Below are positions 32,520 to 42,094 of a DNA stretch of 64,000 nucleotides, piece after piece. Location: the NCBI GenBank assembly GCA_017306245.1, contig JAFKIY010000005.1, positions 1 through 64,000 of the forward strand. The letters run 5' to 3'. A model generated the notes under the pieces. It was not told the DNA's origin. It worked only from the letters and a program-made list of their open reading frames with translations, and searched no databases. This DNA is from Micrococcales bacterium (GTDB lineage: Bacteria; Actinomycetota; Actinomycetes; Actinomycetales; Microbacteriaceae). The translations under genes were made by a program, and so were the position numbers. Position 1 is the first letter of the stretch, and every line of letters starts with the position of its first letter.

Positions 32520-33308
32520 TTAGCGACCTGCGCCGACCCGCTGCTTCTGCTTCGGATGCTTCGACTCGATGACCGGGCTCTTCTCCCAGCCGCGCCGGAT
32601 GGCGCGCGCACCGCGGTGGTCGTCACGGGACCGGTACACGACGTACGGCCGGAACAGATACCAGACCGGGACCGACAGCACGTGCACGAGCCGCGTGTAC
32701 GGCCAGATCAGGAACAGCGCCGTCGAACACAGGACGTGGAGCTGGAAAATGAGCGGCACGCCGACCATGAGGGAGGCGTCAGGCTGGAACAGGATGAGGC
32801 TGCGGGTCCACGGCGAAACCGTTCCGCGGTAGTCGTAGCCTTCGCCCAACACCTGGAACTGGATGACGGCGATCGTCCCGAGGACCAGAGCACCGGCCAG
32901 GAAAACGTACATCACGACGTCCATGACGGTTGTCACGCGCGTGATCCGCCGAACGGCTCCGCGGCGGGCAAGCAGAATCACGATTCCGGCTATCGTGATG
33001 AGTGCGACGACCGTGCCAAGCCACGTGGCGCCGAGGTGGTACGTGTGTTCGTCGATTCCGATGAAATACAGCCACTCCCGCGGAATGAGGAGACCGACGA
33101 CGTGCCCGGCGAAGACGCCCAGGATGCCGTAGTGGAACATCGGCGATCCCCAGCGAAGCCACTTGCTCTCGTACGTCTGGCTGGACCGGGACGTCCAGCC
33201 GAACTTGTCGTAGCGGTACCGCAGAATGTGCCCGACGATAAAGCTGGCCGCCGCCACATACGGGAACGCGACCCAGAGCAGCACGTCGAAAACCGTCATG
33301 TCCGTCAT
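32520..33308 (-). CDS. narI: Respiratory nitrate reductase gamma subunit (cytochrome b)
   Basis: NarI oxidises menaquinol and passes electrons through two b hemes to NarH. The 262-residue protein has five membrane helices. Candidate heme ligands are in AGHVVGLLIPREWL and in LHVLCSTALFLIWPYTRLVHVLSVPVWYLFRPYVVYRS. ATG 33308 overlaps the narJ stop by 4 bp and has AAGGAG 8 nt upstream, fixing the start. Confidence 0.95.
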   Translation of the reverse strand: MTDMTVFDVLLWVAFPYVAAASFIVGHILRYRYDKFGWTSRSSQTYESKWLRWGSPMFHYGILGVFAGHVVGLLIPREWLYFIGIDEHTYHLGATWLGTVVALITIAGIVILLARRGAVRRITRVTTVMDVVMYVFLAGALVLGTIAVIQFQVLGEGYDYRGTVSPWTRSLILFQPDASLMVGVPLIFQLHVLCSTALFLIWPYTRLVHVLSVPVWYLFRPYVVYRSRDDHRGARAIRRGWEKSPVIESKHPKQKQRVGAGR

Positions 33309-34033
33309 ACCCTCACTCCTTCACTTGCCACACCCGACGGGGCGAACGGCGCGAGTGCGCCGAGGAACGTGGTGACCCCCACCATCTCGGTGGGCGGGCC
33401 CTCGTTGACGAGCCGCAGGTACCGTTCGCGGGTTTCGTCATCGATTTCGGGGAACGATCGGCACACCGCAGCCACGACGTGCGAGTACGGGCTGTTGAAG
33501 GTTTCCAGCGCCGTGCGCAGAACCTCAATGCCGTCCCGGTACGACGACAGCAGCTGACCGGCGATCGGGGAGTCGCTGCGGGCGGAGAACTCGAGCACCA
33601 TCGGCAGGTAGTCGGGGAGTTCGCCCTCCACGGCTTCCCACCCGGCGGCCCGGTACGCCTCGATGAAGCCGACGAGCGCCATCCCGCGCCGACGGGTGTC
33701 GCCCGTGGAGTAGTAGGTGAGGTACGGGCAGCACTTGCGCTTCTGGTCGAAGATCTCCGTGAAGTGGGCTTCCAATTGCTGCTGGCTCAGCTCGGACGCG
33801 GCGGAGAGGAACGACTCGAATTCTTCGGCGATTTCCGCGGGCAGACCCTTCACCGCCTCCGCGACGCGGTCGAAGTGCGCACGACGATCCGGTTTCGGAT
33901 AATCGAGCAGGATGGACGCCGCCATGTGGATGGTCCGGCGTTGCCCGTCGGTGAGGGCGGACGTGGTGAGTTTCTTCGGCGGTTTCCTTCGTCGCCCGCC
34001 GGGAACCGTCCGACGCTCGGTGACGGTGGTCAT
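33305..34033 (-). CDS. narJ: Nitrate reductase assembly chaperone
   Basis: NarJ keeps NarG open for Moco insertion and delays membrane attachment; it is not part of the final enzyme. The 242-residue protein has the family segments ASILLDYPKPDRRAHF, FDQKRKCCPYLTYYSTGDTRRRGMALVGF and the ELPDYLPMVLEF helix, with a basic N-terminal tail of about 25 residues. ATG 34033 overlaps the narH stop by 4 bp. A longer open frame upstream is in another reading frame of narH. Confidence 0.94.
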   Translation of the reverse strand: MTTVTERRTVPGGRRRKPPKKLTTSALTDGQRRTIHMAASILLDYPKPDRRAHFDRVAEAVKGLPAEIAEEFESFLSAASELSQQQLEAHFTEIFDQKRKCCPYLTYYSTGDTRRRGMALVGFIEAYRAAGWEAVEGELPDYLPMVLEFSARSDSPIAGQLLSSYRDGIEVLRTALETFNSPYSHVVAAVCRSFPEIDDETRERYLRLVNEGPPTEMVGVTTFLGALAPFAPSGVASEGVRV

Positions 34034-35697
34034 GCCGGGCTCCCGGAGTCCGCGGGCGGCGGGAACATCCCGTTCGTGATTCCCTTGCCGTTCCAGTTCA
34101 GGAGGTTCATGCGGCCCGATGTGGACGGTTCGGTGGGGTCGGTCAGATTCTTCAGCGAATGGAAGCTCTCCACGGTCGCATCGATCGGGGTGCCCGGGAT
34201 GCGCGCGGTGGCCAGAACGTCGCCCGTGGAGCGGGCGCCGCCCATCCCCGGGCCGCCGTCGGTGTCGAGCGAACAAGCGAAGTCCTCCAGGTCGCGCGCC
34301 GACTCGACGTGCGCCTTCGGGATCACGTAGCGATCCTCGTGCTTGGCGATCGCGAGCAGCCGGTACATCGCCTCAATCTCCTCGCCCGTCATGCCGACCG
34401 CGTGGGCGATGTTCTCGTTCGCGTCGTTGCCGAGGTTGATGTCGCGCATGTAGGAACGCATCGCGGCGAGCTTCTTGAGCGAATGCTCGATCGGAACCGT
34501 GTCGCCTGCCGTGAACAGGCCGGCAAGGTACTCGACCGGGATGCGCAGCTTGTCGATGGCGGCGAACAGGTTGCGCACGTCCTCGCCGTCCGCGCCGCTG
34601 TTGGAGACGACATCCACGACGGGCGAAAGCGGCGGGATGTACCAGACCATGGGCATCGTGCGGTACTCGGGGTGCAGAGGCAGCGCGACCTTGTACTCGC
34701 TGATCAGCTTGTAGATGGGGCTGTTCTGGGCGGCCTCGATCCAGTCGTCCGCGATGCCGTCCCTCTTCGCCTGGGCGATGACTTCCGGGTCGAACGGGTC
34801 GAGCATGACGGAGCGCTGCGCGTCGAGGAGCTCGTGCTCATCCTCGATGGATGCGGCCTCCAGCACGCGGTCTGCGTCGTACAGCATGAGGCCGAGGTAG
34901 CGCAGGCGCCCGACGCAGGTCTCCGAGCAGATCGTGGGCTTGCCCTGCTCGATGAGCGGGTAGCACAGCGTGCACTTCTCGGCCTTGTTCGTCTTGTGGT
35001 TGAAATACACCTTCTTGTAGGGGCACGCGGAGACGCACATCCGCCAGCCGCGGCAGTCGTCCTGGTCGACGAGCACGATGCCGTCTTCCTCGCGCTTGTA
35101 CATCGCGCCGGAGGGGCACGCGGAGACGCAGGAGGGGTTCAGGCAGTGCTCGCAAATGCGCGGCAGGTAGAACATGAACGTGTTCTCGAACTCCATCTTC
35201 ACGTGCTCGCTCATGTGGTCGAGGATAGGGTCGCCGTGGGCGGTCTCCTGCGAGCCGCCGAGGTTGTCATCCCAGTTGCCGGACCACGTGATCGACATGT
35301 CCTTGCCGGTGAGCAGGGACTTCGGTCGGGCGACGGGCCCGTTCTTGGTTTGCGGCGCCGACACGAGCATGTCGTAGTCGTACGTCCAGGGCTCGTAGTA
35401 GTCGTCGATCGTCGGGAGGTCGTTGTTGGAGAAGATCGTGGCGAGCTTCTTCAACCGGCCCCCGGACTTCAACTTCAGGCGACCGCGCTTGTTGCGAATC
35501 CAGCCGCCGTTCCACCGCTCCTGGTCCTCGTAGTAGCGCGGGTAGCCGATACCCGGTTTCGTCTCCACGTTGTTGAACCACACGTACTCCATGCCGTCGC
35601 GGTTCGTCCACACCTGCTTGCAGGTGACGGAGCACGTGTGACATCCGATGCACTTGTCGAGATTCATCACCATCGACATCTGAGCCATAACGCGCAT
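34030..35697 (-). CDS. narH: Respiratory nitrate reductase beta subunit (Fe-S)
   Basis: NarH carries four Fe-S clusters that link NarI to NarG. The 555-residue protein shows the cysteine clusters KCIGCHTCSVTCKQVW at the start, ICEHCLNPSCVSACPSGAMYK near residue 185, DDCRGWRMCVSACPYKK near 213 (with Trp in place of one Cys, as in the 3Fe-4S cluster of NarH), and KCTLCYPLIEQGKPTICSETC. AGGAGG lies 9 nt before ATG 35697, which overlaps the narG stop by one base (TGATG). Confidence 0.96.
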   Translation of the reverse strand: MRVMAQMSMVMNLDKCIGCHTCSVTCKQVWTNRDGMEYVWFNNVETKPGIGYPRYYEDQERWNGGWIRNKRGRLKLKSGGRLKKLATIFSNNDLPTIDDYYEPWTYDYDMLVSAPQTKNGPVARPKSLLTGKDMSITWSGNWDDNLGGSQETAHGDPILDHMSEHVKMEFENTFMFYLPRICEHCLNPSCVSACPSGAMYKREEDGIVLVDQDDCRGWRMCVSACPYKKVYFNHKTNKAEKCTLCYPLIEQGKPTICSETCVGRLRYLGLMLYDADRVLEAASIEDEHELLDAQRSVMLDPFDPEVIAQAKRDGIADDWIEAAQNSPIYKLISEYKVALPLHPEYRTMPMVWYIPPLSPVVDVVSNSGADGEDVRNLFAAIDKLRIPVEYLAGLFTAGDTVPIEHSLKKLAAMRSYMRDINLGNDANENIAHAVGMTGEEIEAMYRLLAIAKHEDRYVIPKAHVESARDLEDFACSLDTDGGPGMGGARSTGDVLATARIPGTPIDATVESFHSLKNLTDPTEPSTSGRMNLLNWNGKGITNGMFPPPADSGSPA

Positions 35698-38600
35698 CAG
35701 TACTCCACCTCCTGGCTACGGCGACGGATCACGGTGATCTCGTCGCGTTGGTTCCCGGTTGGACCGAGATAGTTGAATGCGAAGGACAGCTGGGCATATC
35801 CGCCGATGAGGTGGCTCGGCTTCAGCAGAATCCGGGTGAGCGAGTTGTTCGTCCCGCCGCGCTGGCCGGATGTTTCCGCCACAGGCACGTTGATCGTGCG
35901 GTCCTTCGCGTGGTACATGTACACCGTGCCCTCCGGCATCCGGTGGGACACGATCGCGCGAGCCACCACGACGCCGTTGCGGTTGTACGACTCGATCCAC
36001 TCGTTGTCTTTGACGCCGATCTTGTTTGCATCCAGCGGCGACATCCAGATGGTCGGCCCACCGCGGGACAGTGTCAGCATCATAAGGTTGTCCTGGTATT
36101 CGGAGTGGATGGACCACTTCGAGTGCGGCGTGAGGTACCTCACGGTGACCTCGGCCTTGCCCTTCGAACCCGGAGCTCCCGTGGCGGCCATCGACCCGAC
36201 GGGCTCGTAGCCGTCGAACAGGCGGTGCATATCGAGCGGCGGCCGATACACCGGCAATTGCTCGCCGAGTTCCATCATCCAGTCATGGTCGAGGTAGAAG
36301 TGCTGCCGTCCGGTCAGGGTGTGCCAGGGCTTCAGGTGTTCGACGTTGACGACGAACGCGGAGTACCGTCGGCCGCCGTGCTCGCTGCCCGACCATTCGG
36401 GCGAGGTGAGCACGGGGACGGGCGCGTCGGAGACATCCTTGAGCGTGAACCGCCTGCCCTCGTTGTCGCTCGCGAGCTGCGCGAGTTTCTGACCGGTCTG
36501 CTTCTCGAGCACCCGGAATCCCTGCGTTCCGAGCCGGCCGTTCGTGGTGCCGGAGAACGCGAGCACCATTTCGGCCGCGCGTTTGTCCGTGTCCAGTTTC
36601 GGGCGGCCCTTCGCCGGGCCGCTCTCCACGAGGCCGTTCCGGCGGCCGAGGTCGGCGACTTCCACATCCGGGTTGAACTTCACGCCCTTCGTGATGAGGC
36701 CGAGCTTCTCGGAGAGGGGACCGAGCGCCGCCATCCGGTCGGCGAACGCCGGGTAGTCGCGCTCGACGACGGAGAGTTTCGGCATTGTCACGCCGGGGAC
36801 CAACTTGGGGTTGTCCACGACGACACCGTGCGGCGTGGACATCGCGTCCGGGGTGTCGTGCAGGAGCGGCGAGGCGACGAGGTCCTTGCGCACACCCAAG
36901 TGCTCCACCGCGTATTCGGAGATCTTCTTCGCGAGCAGGTGGAAGATGTCGAAGTCGGTCTTCGCCTCCCACGGCGGAGTGATCGCCGGGTTGAACGTGT
37001 GGATGAACGGATGCATGTCCGTCGTCGACAGGTCGTGCTTCTCGTACCAGGTCGCCGGCGGCAGCAGGACGTCGCTGAACGTCGTGGTCGACGTGTTGCG
37101 GAAGTCGCTCGTGACCATCAGGTCGAGCTTGCCGATCGGCGCGTCCTCGTGCCAGTCGATCGTCTTCGGCCGACGGTCGGGCCCGGATTCCTCGCCACGG
37201 ATCGCGGCATCCGTGCCGAGGAGGTGCTTCAGGAAGTACTCGTTTCCCTTGCCGGAAGAGCCGATGATGTTCGCGCGCCACACGTTGAGTACGCGCGGGA
37301 AGTTCTCCGGGGAGTCCGGGTCCTCGCACGCGTACCGCATGTCGCCGCTCGTGAGCTGGTCGACGACGTATTGTGCCGGTTCGACTCCCGCCTTCTCGGC
37401 CTGATCCGGAATGTCGAGGGAGTTGCGGTTGAACGTGGGGTAGCTGGGCATCCAGCCGCGCTTGGCGGATTCGACGAGCGTGTCCGCGGTGGTGCGTCCG
37501 GCAAACAGGCCGGATCCGAGCTCTGAGGAGAGGCTGTCCGCCGGCAGGCCGTCGTACCGCCACTGGTCGGTCGCGAGGTACCAGTACGCCGTGCTGATCA
37601 TCTGGCGCGGCGGGCGCACCCAGTCCAGCCCGAACGCGTACTGCGCCCAGCCGGTGAGTGGGCGGACCTTCTCCTGGCCCACATAGTGCGCCCAGCCTCC
37701 GCCGTTCTTGCCCTGGCAGCCCGTCATGGTGGTCAGGGCGAGGAAGGAGCGGTAGATGAGGTCGGAGTGGAACCAGTGGTTCGTGCCCGCGCCCATGAGG
37801 ATCATCGAACGGCCGCCGGAGTCTTCCGCGTTCTGCGCGAACTCGCGGCCGATGCGCTCCGCCGCGTTCGCCGGAACAGACGTGATCTCTTCCTGCCACG
37901 CGGGAGTTCCGGGGGAGGAAGCGTCGTCGTACCCGGTCGGCCATTCGCCCGGCAGGCCGTCGCGGCCGACGCCGTACTGGGCGAGCAGCAGGTCGAACAC
38001 GGTCGTGACGGTGCGTCCGGCGACCTGGCGCACGGGGACGCCGCGCCGGATGACGCCGGAACCTCCCGCATGCTCCTGCCCGGCCTCCGGCTCGAGGTCG
38101 AACCGCGGAAGGTCGACCGCGACGGACTTCTTGTCGTAGTCCTTTGCATCCGCAATCGAGAGCAGCGGGTCGACGTCGCCGAGATCGAGGTTCCACATGC
38201 CGGCTTCGGTTTCGGAGAACCGGTGGCCGAGAGAGCCGTTCGGGACGACGGGCTTCGCGTTCTGGTCGAGCAGGACGGGCTTGTGCGCGGCGTTCGGGAG
38301 CTTGCCGTCCGCGCCGGGAAGGGCATCGGCCATGAGGAACTTGCCGGCAACCCACGCATCGCCGCGCTTTTCAAGTTCGATGAGGTACGCGGAGTCGCTG
38401 TACTTCTTCATGTAGTCGATGAACATCGGAGTTTTGCGCTCGAGCAGGAACTCCTTCAGGATGACGTGGCCCATGGCGATCGCGAGCGCGCCATCCGTCC
38501 CGGGGTGCGTCGCAATCCACTCGTCGGCGAACTTCGTGTTGTCCGCGTAGTCGGGGGAGACGACGATGACTTTTTGGCCGCGGTACCGGGCTTCCACCAT

Positions 38601-39452
38601 GAAGTGCGCGTCCGGGGTGCGCGTGACGGGGACGTTCGAGCCCCACATCATGAGGTAGGAGGAGTTCCACCAGTCGGCGGACTCCGGAACGTCGGTCTGG
38701 TCGCCGAACACCTGCGGTGAGGCGACGGGCAGGTCGGCGTACCAGTCATAGAACGACAGCATCGTGCCGCCGAGCATGGTGACGAACCGGGAGCCGACGC
38801 CATGCGACACGATCGACATGGCGGGGATCGGGGAGAACCCGGCGATGCGGTCGGGCCCGTACTTCTTGATCGTGTGCACGTGCGCTGCCGCGACGATTTC
38901 GGAGGCCTCGTCCCAGCTCGCCCGAACCAGGCCGCCCTTGCCTCTGGCCTGCTTGTATGCGCGAGCGGTTTCCGGGTTCTCCGTAACCTCGGCCCACGCG
39001 AGAACGGGATCGCCCGTGCGGGCCTTCGCGGCCCGGAACGCTTCGAGCAGCACGCCGCGAACGTACGGGTATCGCACGCGCGTCGGCGAGTAGGTGTACC
39101 AGCTGAACGCCGCACCGCGGGGGCATCCGCGCGGCTCGTACTCGGGAGAATCAGGCCCGACGAGCGGGTAATCCGTCTGCTGGGTCTCCCACGTGATGAT
39201 GCCGTCCTTCACGTACACCTTCCAGGAGCACGAACCGGTGCAGTTCACGCCGTGGGTGGAGCGCACCTCTTTGTCGTGCGACCAGCGGTCCCGGTAGAAG
39301 GAGTCGGCTTCCCGGCCGCCCTTCAGGAACACGCTGCGGAGATCTTCGGAGACCTTTCCGGGGCGAAGGAATCGTCCGAGATTGACCAGGGTGTCCGCCA
39401 GCAGGCCGTCAGTTCCCGGCGAGGAGGGTTTGATGTCTTTGCCAATTCTCAC
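35697..39452 (-). CDS. narG: Respiratory nitrate reductase alpha subunit (Mo-bis-MGD)
   Basis: NarG reduces nitrate to nitrite at a Mo-bis-MGD centre. The 1251-residue length is normal. The FS0 cluster motif is HGVNCTGSCSWKVYVKDGI near residue 66. The Mo ligand Asp lies in the segment WWNSSYLMMWGSNVPVTRTPDAHF near residue 245. No twin-arginine signal is present, so the active site faces the cytoplasm. GTG 39452 is selected because CAGGAG lies 6 nt upstream; the frame runs 75 nt further but crosses the operator. Four Moco loci in the window supply the cofactor. Confidence 0.97.
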   Translation of the reverse strand: MRIGKDIKPSSPGTDGLLADTLVNLGRFLRPGKVSEDLRSVFLKGGREADSFYRDRWSHDKEVRSTHGVNCTGSCSWKVYVKDGIITWETQQTDYPLVGPDSPEYEPRGCPRGAAFSWYTYSPTRVRYPYVRGVLLEAFRAAKARTGDPVLAWAEVTENPETARAYKQARGKGGLVRASWDEASEIVAAAHVHTIKKYGPDRIAGFSPIPAMSIVSHGVGSRFVTMLGGTMLSFYDWYADLPVASPQVFGDQTDVPESADWWNSSYLMMWGSNVPVTRTPDAHFMVEARYRGQKVIVVSPDYADNTKFADEWIATHPGTDGALAIAMGHVILKEFLLERKTPMFIDYMKKYSDSAYLIELEKRGDAWVAGKFLMADALPGADGKLPNAAHKPVLLDQNAKPVVPNGSLGHRFSETEAGMWNLDLGDVDPLLSIADAKDYDKKSVAVDLPRFDLEPEAGQEHAGGSGVIRRGVPVRQVAGRTVTTVFDLLLAQYGVGRDGLPGEWPTGYDDASSPGTPAWQEEITSVPANAAERIGREFAQNAEDSGGRSMILMGAGTNHWFHSDLIYRSFLALTTMTGCQGKNGGGWAHYVGQEKVRPLTGWAQYAFGLDWVRPPRQMISTAYWYLATDQWRYDGLPADSLSSELGSGLFAGRTTADTLVESAKRGWMPSYPTFNRNSLDIPDQAEKAGVEPAQYVVDQLTSGDMRYACEDPDSPENFPRVLNVWRANIIGSSGKGNEYFLKHLLGTDAAIRGEESGPDRRPKTIDWHEDAPIGKLDLMVTSDFRNTSTTTFSDVLLPPATWYEKHDLSTTDMHPFIHTFNPAITPPWEAKTDFDIFHLLAKKISEYAVEHLGVRKDLVASPLLHDTPDAMSTPHGVVVDNPKLVPGVTMPKLSVVERDYPAFADRMAALGPLSEKLGLITKGVKFNPDVEVADLGRRNGLVESGPAKGRPKLDTDKRAAEMVLAFSGTTNGRLGTQGFRVLEKQTGQKLAQLASDNEGRRFTLKDVSDAPVPVLTSPEWSGSEHGGRRYSAFVVNVEHLKPWHTLTGRQHFYLDHDWMMELGEQLPVYRPPLDMHRLFDGYEPVGSMAATGAPGSKGKAEVTVRYLTPHSKWSIHSEYQDNLMMLTLSRGGPTIWMSPLDANKIGVKDNEWIESYNRNGVVVARAIVSHRMPEGTVYMYHAKDRTINVPVAETSGQRGGTNNSLTRILLKPSHLIGGYAQLSFAFNYLGPTGNQRDEITVIRRRSQEVEY

Positions 39453-39507
39453 GGCGGCTCCTGTCGTGCTCGGGGGCGCCCCGCGGTCGCGATTGCGTCC
39501 TTCTTCG

Positions 39508-39522
39508 AAGTCTCCAAGACTT
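39508..39522 (-). promoter_or_regulatory. Palindromic site upstream of the nar operon
   Basis: AAGTCT-CCA-AGACTT is a perfect 6+6 inverted repeat centred 63 bp before the narG start. A second palindrome, CTTCGAAG (39503-39510), overlaps its left arm. A regulator binding here would sit at or just upstream of the promoter. The SufR-like protein encoded next door is the obvious candidate ligand. Confidence 0.5.
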
Positions 39523-39617
39523 GGCACCGCGCGGCAACGTGAAAAGACCGTGAATAATGGCGCACTGCTGTTTCGGATGACCAGGGGCTGGGGGTTGGCG
39601 CCGGCATCCGTCTCACG

Positions 39618-40238
39618 TCAACTGTGGAGGTCCACCGTGCAGGATCGCGGCCCGGAGAACGGGTGCAACTCGCTCGCCTGGATCGGTCCGTCCCCGTCGG
39701 CCAGGGCGTCCTGGATGAGAGCGAAGTGCACTTCGCACACCTGGGGGTTGTCCTTCGCCAGCGTGCCGAACGGGCAATCGTGCATGACCATGCGGGCATT
39801 CTCCGCATCGATTTCCGCATCGAAACCGCACTGCTCCATGTGGTCATCGAGCGCATCGAGCTGGCGAGTCAGGGGGGCGCTGTCGGCGGAGACGTCGGAA
39901 ACCGGGAGAAGTTTTCGAATCAGTTCCGTGCGCCGCTCGGAGGACAGTCGGCGGGCCTGCCGGGCTGGGCTGTCCAGGCCCCGAGCGGCGTGGTACCGAA
40001 GTTGCGGCCGGCCCTTGCCCGTGCTCGGGATGGGTTCGGAGTCGACGAACCCGGCATCGATCAGCCGGTGGAGGTGCTCGCGCGCCGTATTGTGGTGCAG
40101 TCCCGTCGCGTCGGCGAGTTCGGAGATGGTCTGCCAGCCATGCGTCTGAAGCTCGCGGAGCAGGTTGATCCTGCTGAGCGAAGCCAGCGTGCGGTAGTCG
40201 GTCGAATGGCGAGAGGCCATGTCCCCATTCAACGCCAT
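39618..40238 (-). CDS. SufR-like HTH regulator with cysteine-rich sensor domain
   Basis: The 206-residue protein begins with a winged helix-turn-helix (LLRELQTHGWQTISELADATGLHHNTAREHLHRLIDAGFV) and ends in a sensor domain. That domain has Cys in MEQCGFDAEI, in MHDCPFGTLAKDNPQVCEVHFAL and in SCTVDLHS. The CPF...C core resembles the family containing SufR of mycobacteria, whose members bind an Fe-S cluster. It lies upstream of narG in the same direction, 166 bp away, and may sense oxygen, NO or iron status for the nar operon. The start could also be ATG 40220. Cluster binding is inferred from Cys pattern only. Confidence 0.72.
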   Translation of the reverse strand: MALNGDMASRHSTDYRTLASLSRINLLRELQTHGWQTISELADATGLHHNTAREHLHRLIDAGFVDSEPIPSTGKGRPQLRYHAARGLDSPARQARRLSSERRTELIRKLLPVSDVSADSAPLTRQLDALDDHMEQCGFDAEIDAENARMVMHDCPFGTLAKDNPQVCEVHFALIQDALADGDGPIQASELHPFSGPRSCTVDLHS

Positions 40239-40313
40239 TCGGCGGGGGAATGCTACCGTCGGGCCCCTCGTCGGCGTGAGCGTCGGCGAGTGCGGGAGGG
40301 GCAGAATGGGAGC

Positions 40314-40715
40314 ATGCCCGCATTCACGTCACTTTCCCACCTGGATCTCTCGGTCACCGACGTGGAGAGGAGCGCAGACTGGTATTGCGAGGTGCTCGGC
40401 GTGCGGCGCGTGCGGCGGGCGGACCTGGACAACCGGATCATGGTGGTTCTCCTGCACGAGGAGAGCGGCCTCATCATCGGCCTCAACCAGCACCATGACA
40501 CCGTGGGCGATCGGTTCGATGAGCACCGCCCGGGGCTGGACCACGTCGGGTTCGGCGTGGCGAACCGCCAGGACCTGGTGGCGTGGCAGGAGCGGCTCGC
40601 CGAGCGCGGCGTCGAACATTCTCCCGTGCGGGACAGCCCGTCCGGTTCGGGGGCTGCGCTCGTGTTCCGGGACCCGGACAACATCCAGCTCGAATTCTGG
40701 TGGACCGCATCGTGA
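40314..40715 (+). CDS. VOC (glyoxalase-like) protein
   Basis: The 133-residue protein has the VOC pattern: SHLDLSVTDVERSADWYCEVLGVRRV, then RPGLDHVGFGVANRQDLVAWQERLAERGVEHS and ALVFRDPDNIQLEFWW. Candidate metal ligands are the first His and the last Glu. It may be a lactoylglutathione-lyase-like or mycothiol-related enzyme; no substrate can be named. Its stop overlaps the start of the FAD oxidase (GTGA), so they are co-expressed. Confidence 0.8.
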   Translation: MPAFTSLSHLDLSVTDVERSADWYCEVLGVRRVRRADLDNRIMVVLLHEESGLIIGLNQHHDTVGDRFDEHRPGLDHVGFGVANRQDLVAWQERLAERGVEHSPVRDSPSGSGAALVFRDPDNIQLEFWWTAS

Positions 40716-42094
40716 CGGCGGCCGCACCCCCGGGCCTTGCCGCGCTGGTTGCCGCACTGCCCGCGAATTCGGTCATCACCGATCCGGACGGCATGGGAGG
40801 TTACCGCTGGGACCGCGCGCTTGACGCAAGCGCGGGAACGCCACTGGCCGTGGTGCGCCCGACGACGACCGAGGACGTGCAGGCCACGATCCGGTTCGCT
40901 GCCGAACACGGGCTTGCCGTCGTTCCGCGCGGTGCCGGATCGGGGCTCTCCGGCGGGTCCTCGGCGCTCGACGGCTGCCTCGTCGTGTCGCTCGACCGCA
41001 TGCGCTCGGTCACGGTGGATCCGGTGACGCGGACCGCTCTTGCGCAGCCCGGCGCGTTCAATGCCGACGTGAAAGCCGCGGCCGCCGAGCATGGGCTGTG
41101 GTATCCGCCCGACCCGTCGTCGTTCGAGATCTGCTCGATCGGCGGAAACGTGGCCACCAACGCCGGCGGGCTGTGCTGCGTGAAGTACGGCGTCACGAGC
41201 GACTACGTGCTCGGCCTGACCGTCGTGCTCGCGGACGGAACCGCGGTCACTCTCGGCGGGCCGCGCCTCAAAGATGTCGCAGGGCTTTCCCTCACCAAGC
41301 TGTTCGTGGGCAGCGAAGGCACGCTCGGGATCATCACCGAGGTCACGCTGCGGCTCATCCCCGCGCAGCGCCCGGCCTCGACGCTCGTGGCGACGTTTCC
41401 GACGCTGACCGATGCCACGCAGACCGTCATCGACATCACCCGGTCGATGCGGCCGTCCATGCTCGAGTTCATGGATTCGATCTGCATCAACGCGGTCGAA
41501 GACCTGACCAGGATGGGTCTCGACCGGTCCGCTGCAGCAATGCTCGTCATCCAGTCGGACGAGCCCGGCTCGACCGCTGCGGCAGAAATCGCCAGAATCA
41601 ACGAACTGTGCGAAGCCAACAACGCCACCGAGGTCTATTCCACGGATGATCCCGACGAGGGAGAAGCGTTCGTGACGGCGCGGCGCATGGTGCTTCCGGC
41701 GATCGAAAAACTTGGCACGATTCTGCTCGAGGACGTGGGGGTTCCGGTGTCCAGGCTCGGAGATCTCGTGGACGGTATCGGAGAAATTTCGCGCAGGAAC
41801 CGGGTGACGGTTTCGGTTGTGGCCCACGCGGGCGACGGGAACACGCATCCGCAGATCGTGTTCGACCCGGCGGACACCGACCAGCAGAAACGCGCCGAGG
41901 CCGCGTTCGACGAGATCATGCGGCTCGCGATTTCGCTCGGCGGAACGATCACGGGCGAGCACGGTGTCGGCCGCATCAAAAGGGCATGGCTCCCGGACTA
42001 TCTGGGGGAGGACGCGATGGCGCTCAACCAGCGCATCAAGTCAGCTCTCGACCCGCAGAACATCCTGAACCCCGGGTCGGTCTTTCCCGCCTGA
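40712..42094 (+). CDS. FAD-linked D-2-hydroxyacid dehydrogenase (GlcD family)
   Basis: The 460-residue flavoenzyme has the FAD-binding PCMH domain (VVPRGAGSGLSGGSSALDGCLVVSLDRM, then SIGGNVATNAGGLCCVKYG and LKDVAGLSLTKLFVGSEGTLGIITEV) and the C-terminal FAD-oxidase cap with VVAHAGDGNTHPQI and TITGEHGVGRIKRAWL. It oxidises glycolate or D-lactate-type acids and reduces a quinone or another carrier. GTG 40712 overlaps the VOC stop. Its 3' end overlaps the convergent P-type ATPase gene by 54 bp. Confidence 0.88.
   Translation: MTAAAPPGLAALVAALPANSVITDPDGMGGYRWDRALDASAGTPLAVVRPTTTEDVQATIRFAAEHGLAVVPRGAGSGLSGGSSALDGCLVVSLDRMRSVTVDPVTRTALAQPGAFNADVKAAAAEHGLWYPPDPSSFEICSIGGNVATNAGGLCCVKYGVTSDYVLGLTVVLADGTAVTLGGPRLKDVAGLSLTKLFVGSEGTLGIITEVTLRLIPAQRPASTLVATFPTLTDATQTVIDITRSMRPSMLEFMDSICINAVEDLTRMGLDRSAAAMLVIQSDEPGSTAAAEIARINELCEANNATEVYSTDDPDEGEAFVTARRMVLPAIEKLGTILLEDVGVPVSRLGDLVDGIGEISRRNRVTVSVVAHAGDGNTHPQIVFDPADTDQQKRAEAAFDEIMRLAISLGGTITGEHGVGRIKRAWLPDYLGEDAMALNQRIKSALDPQNILNPGSVFPA

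Noticed and set aside
34159..35772. 537-codon open frame antisense to narH
   Set aside because: The translation is Val/Arg/His-rich without domains, and narH on the other strand is certain.
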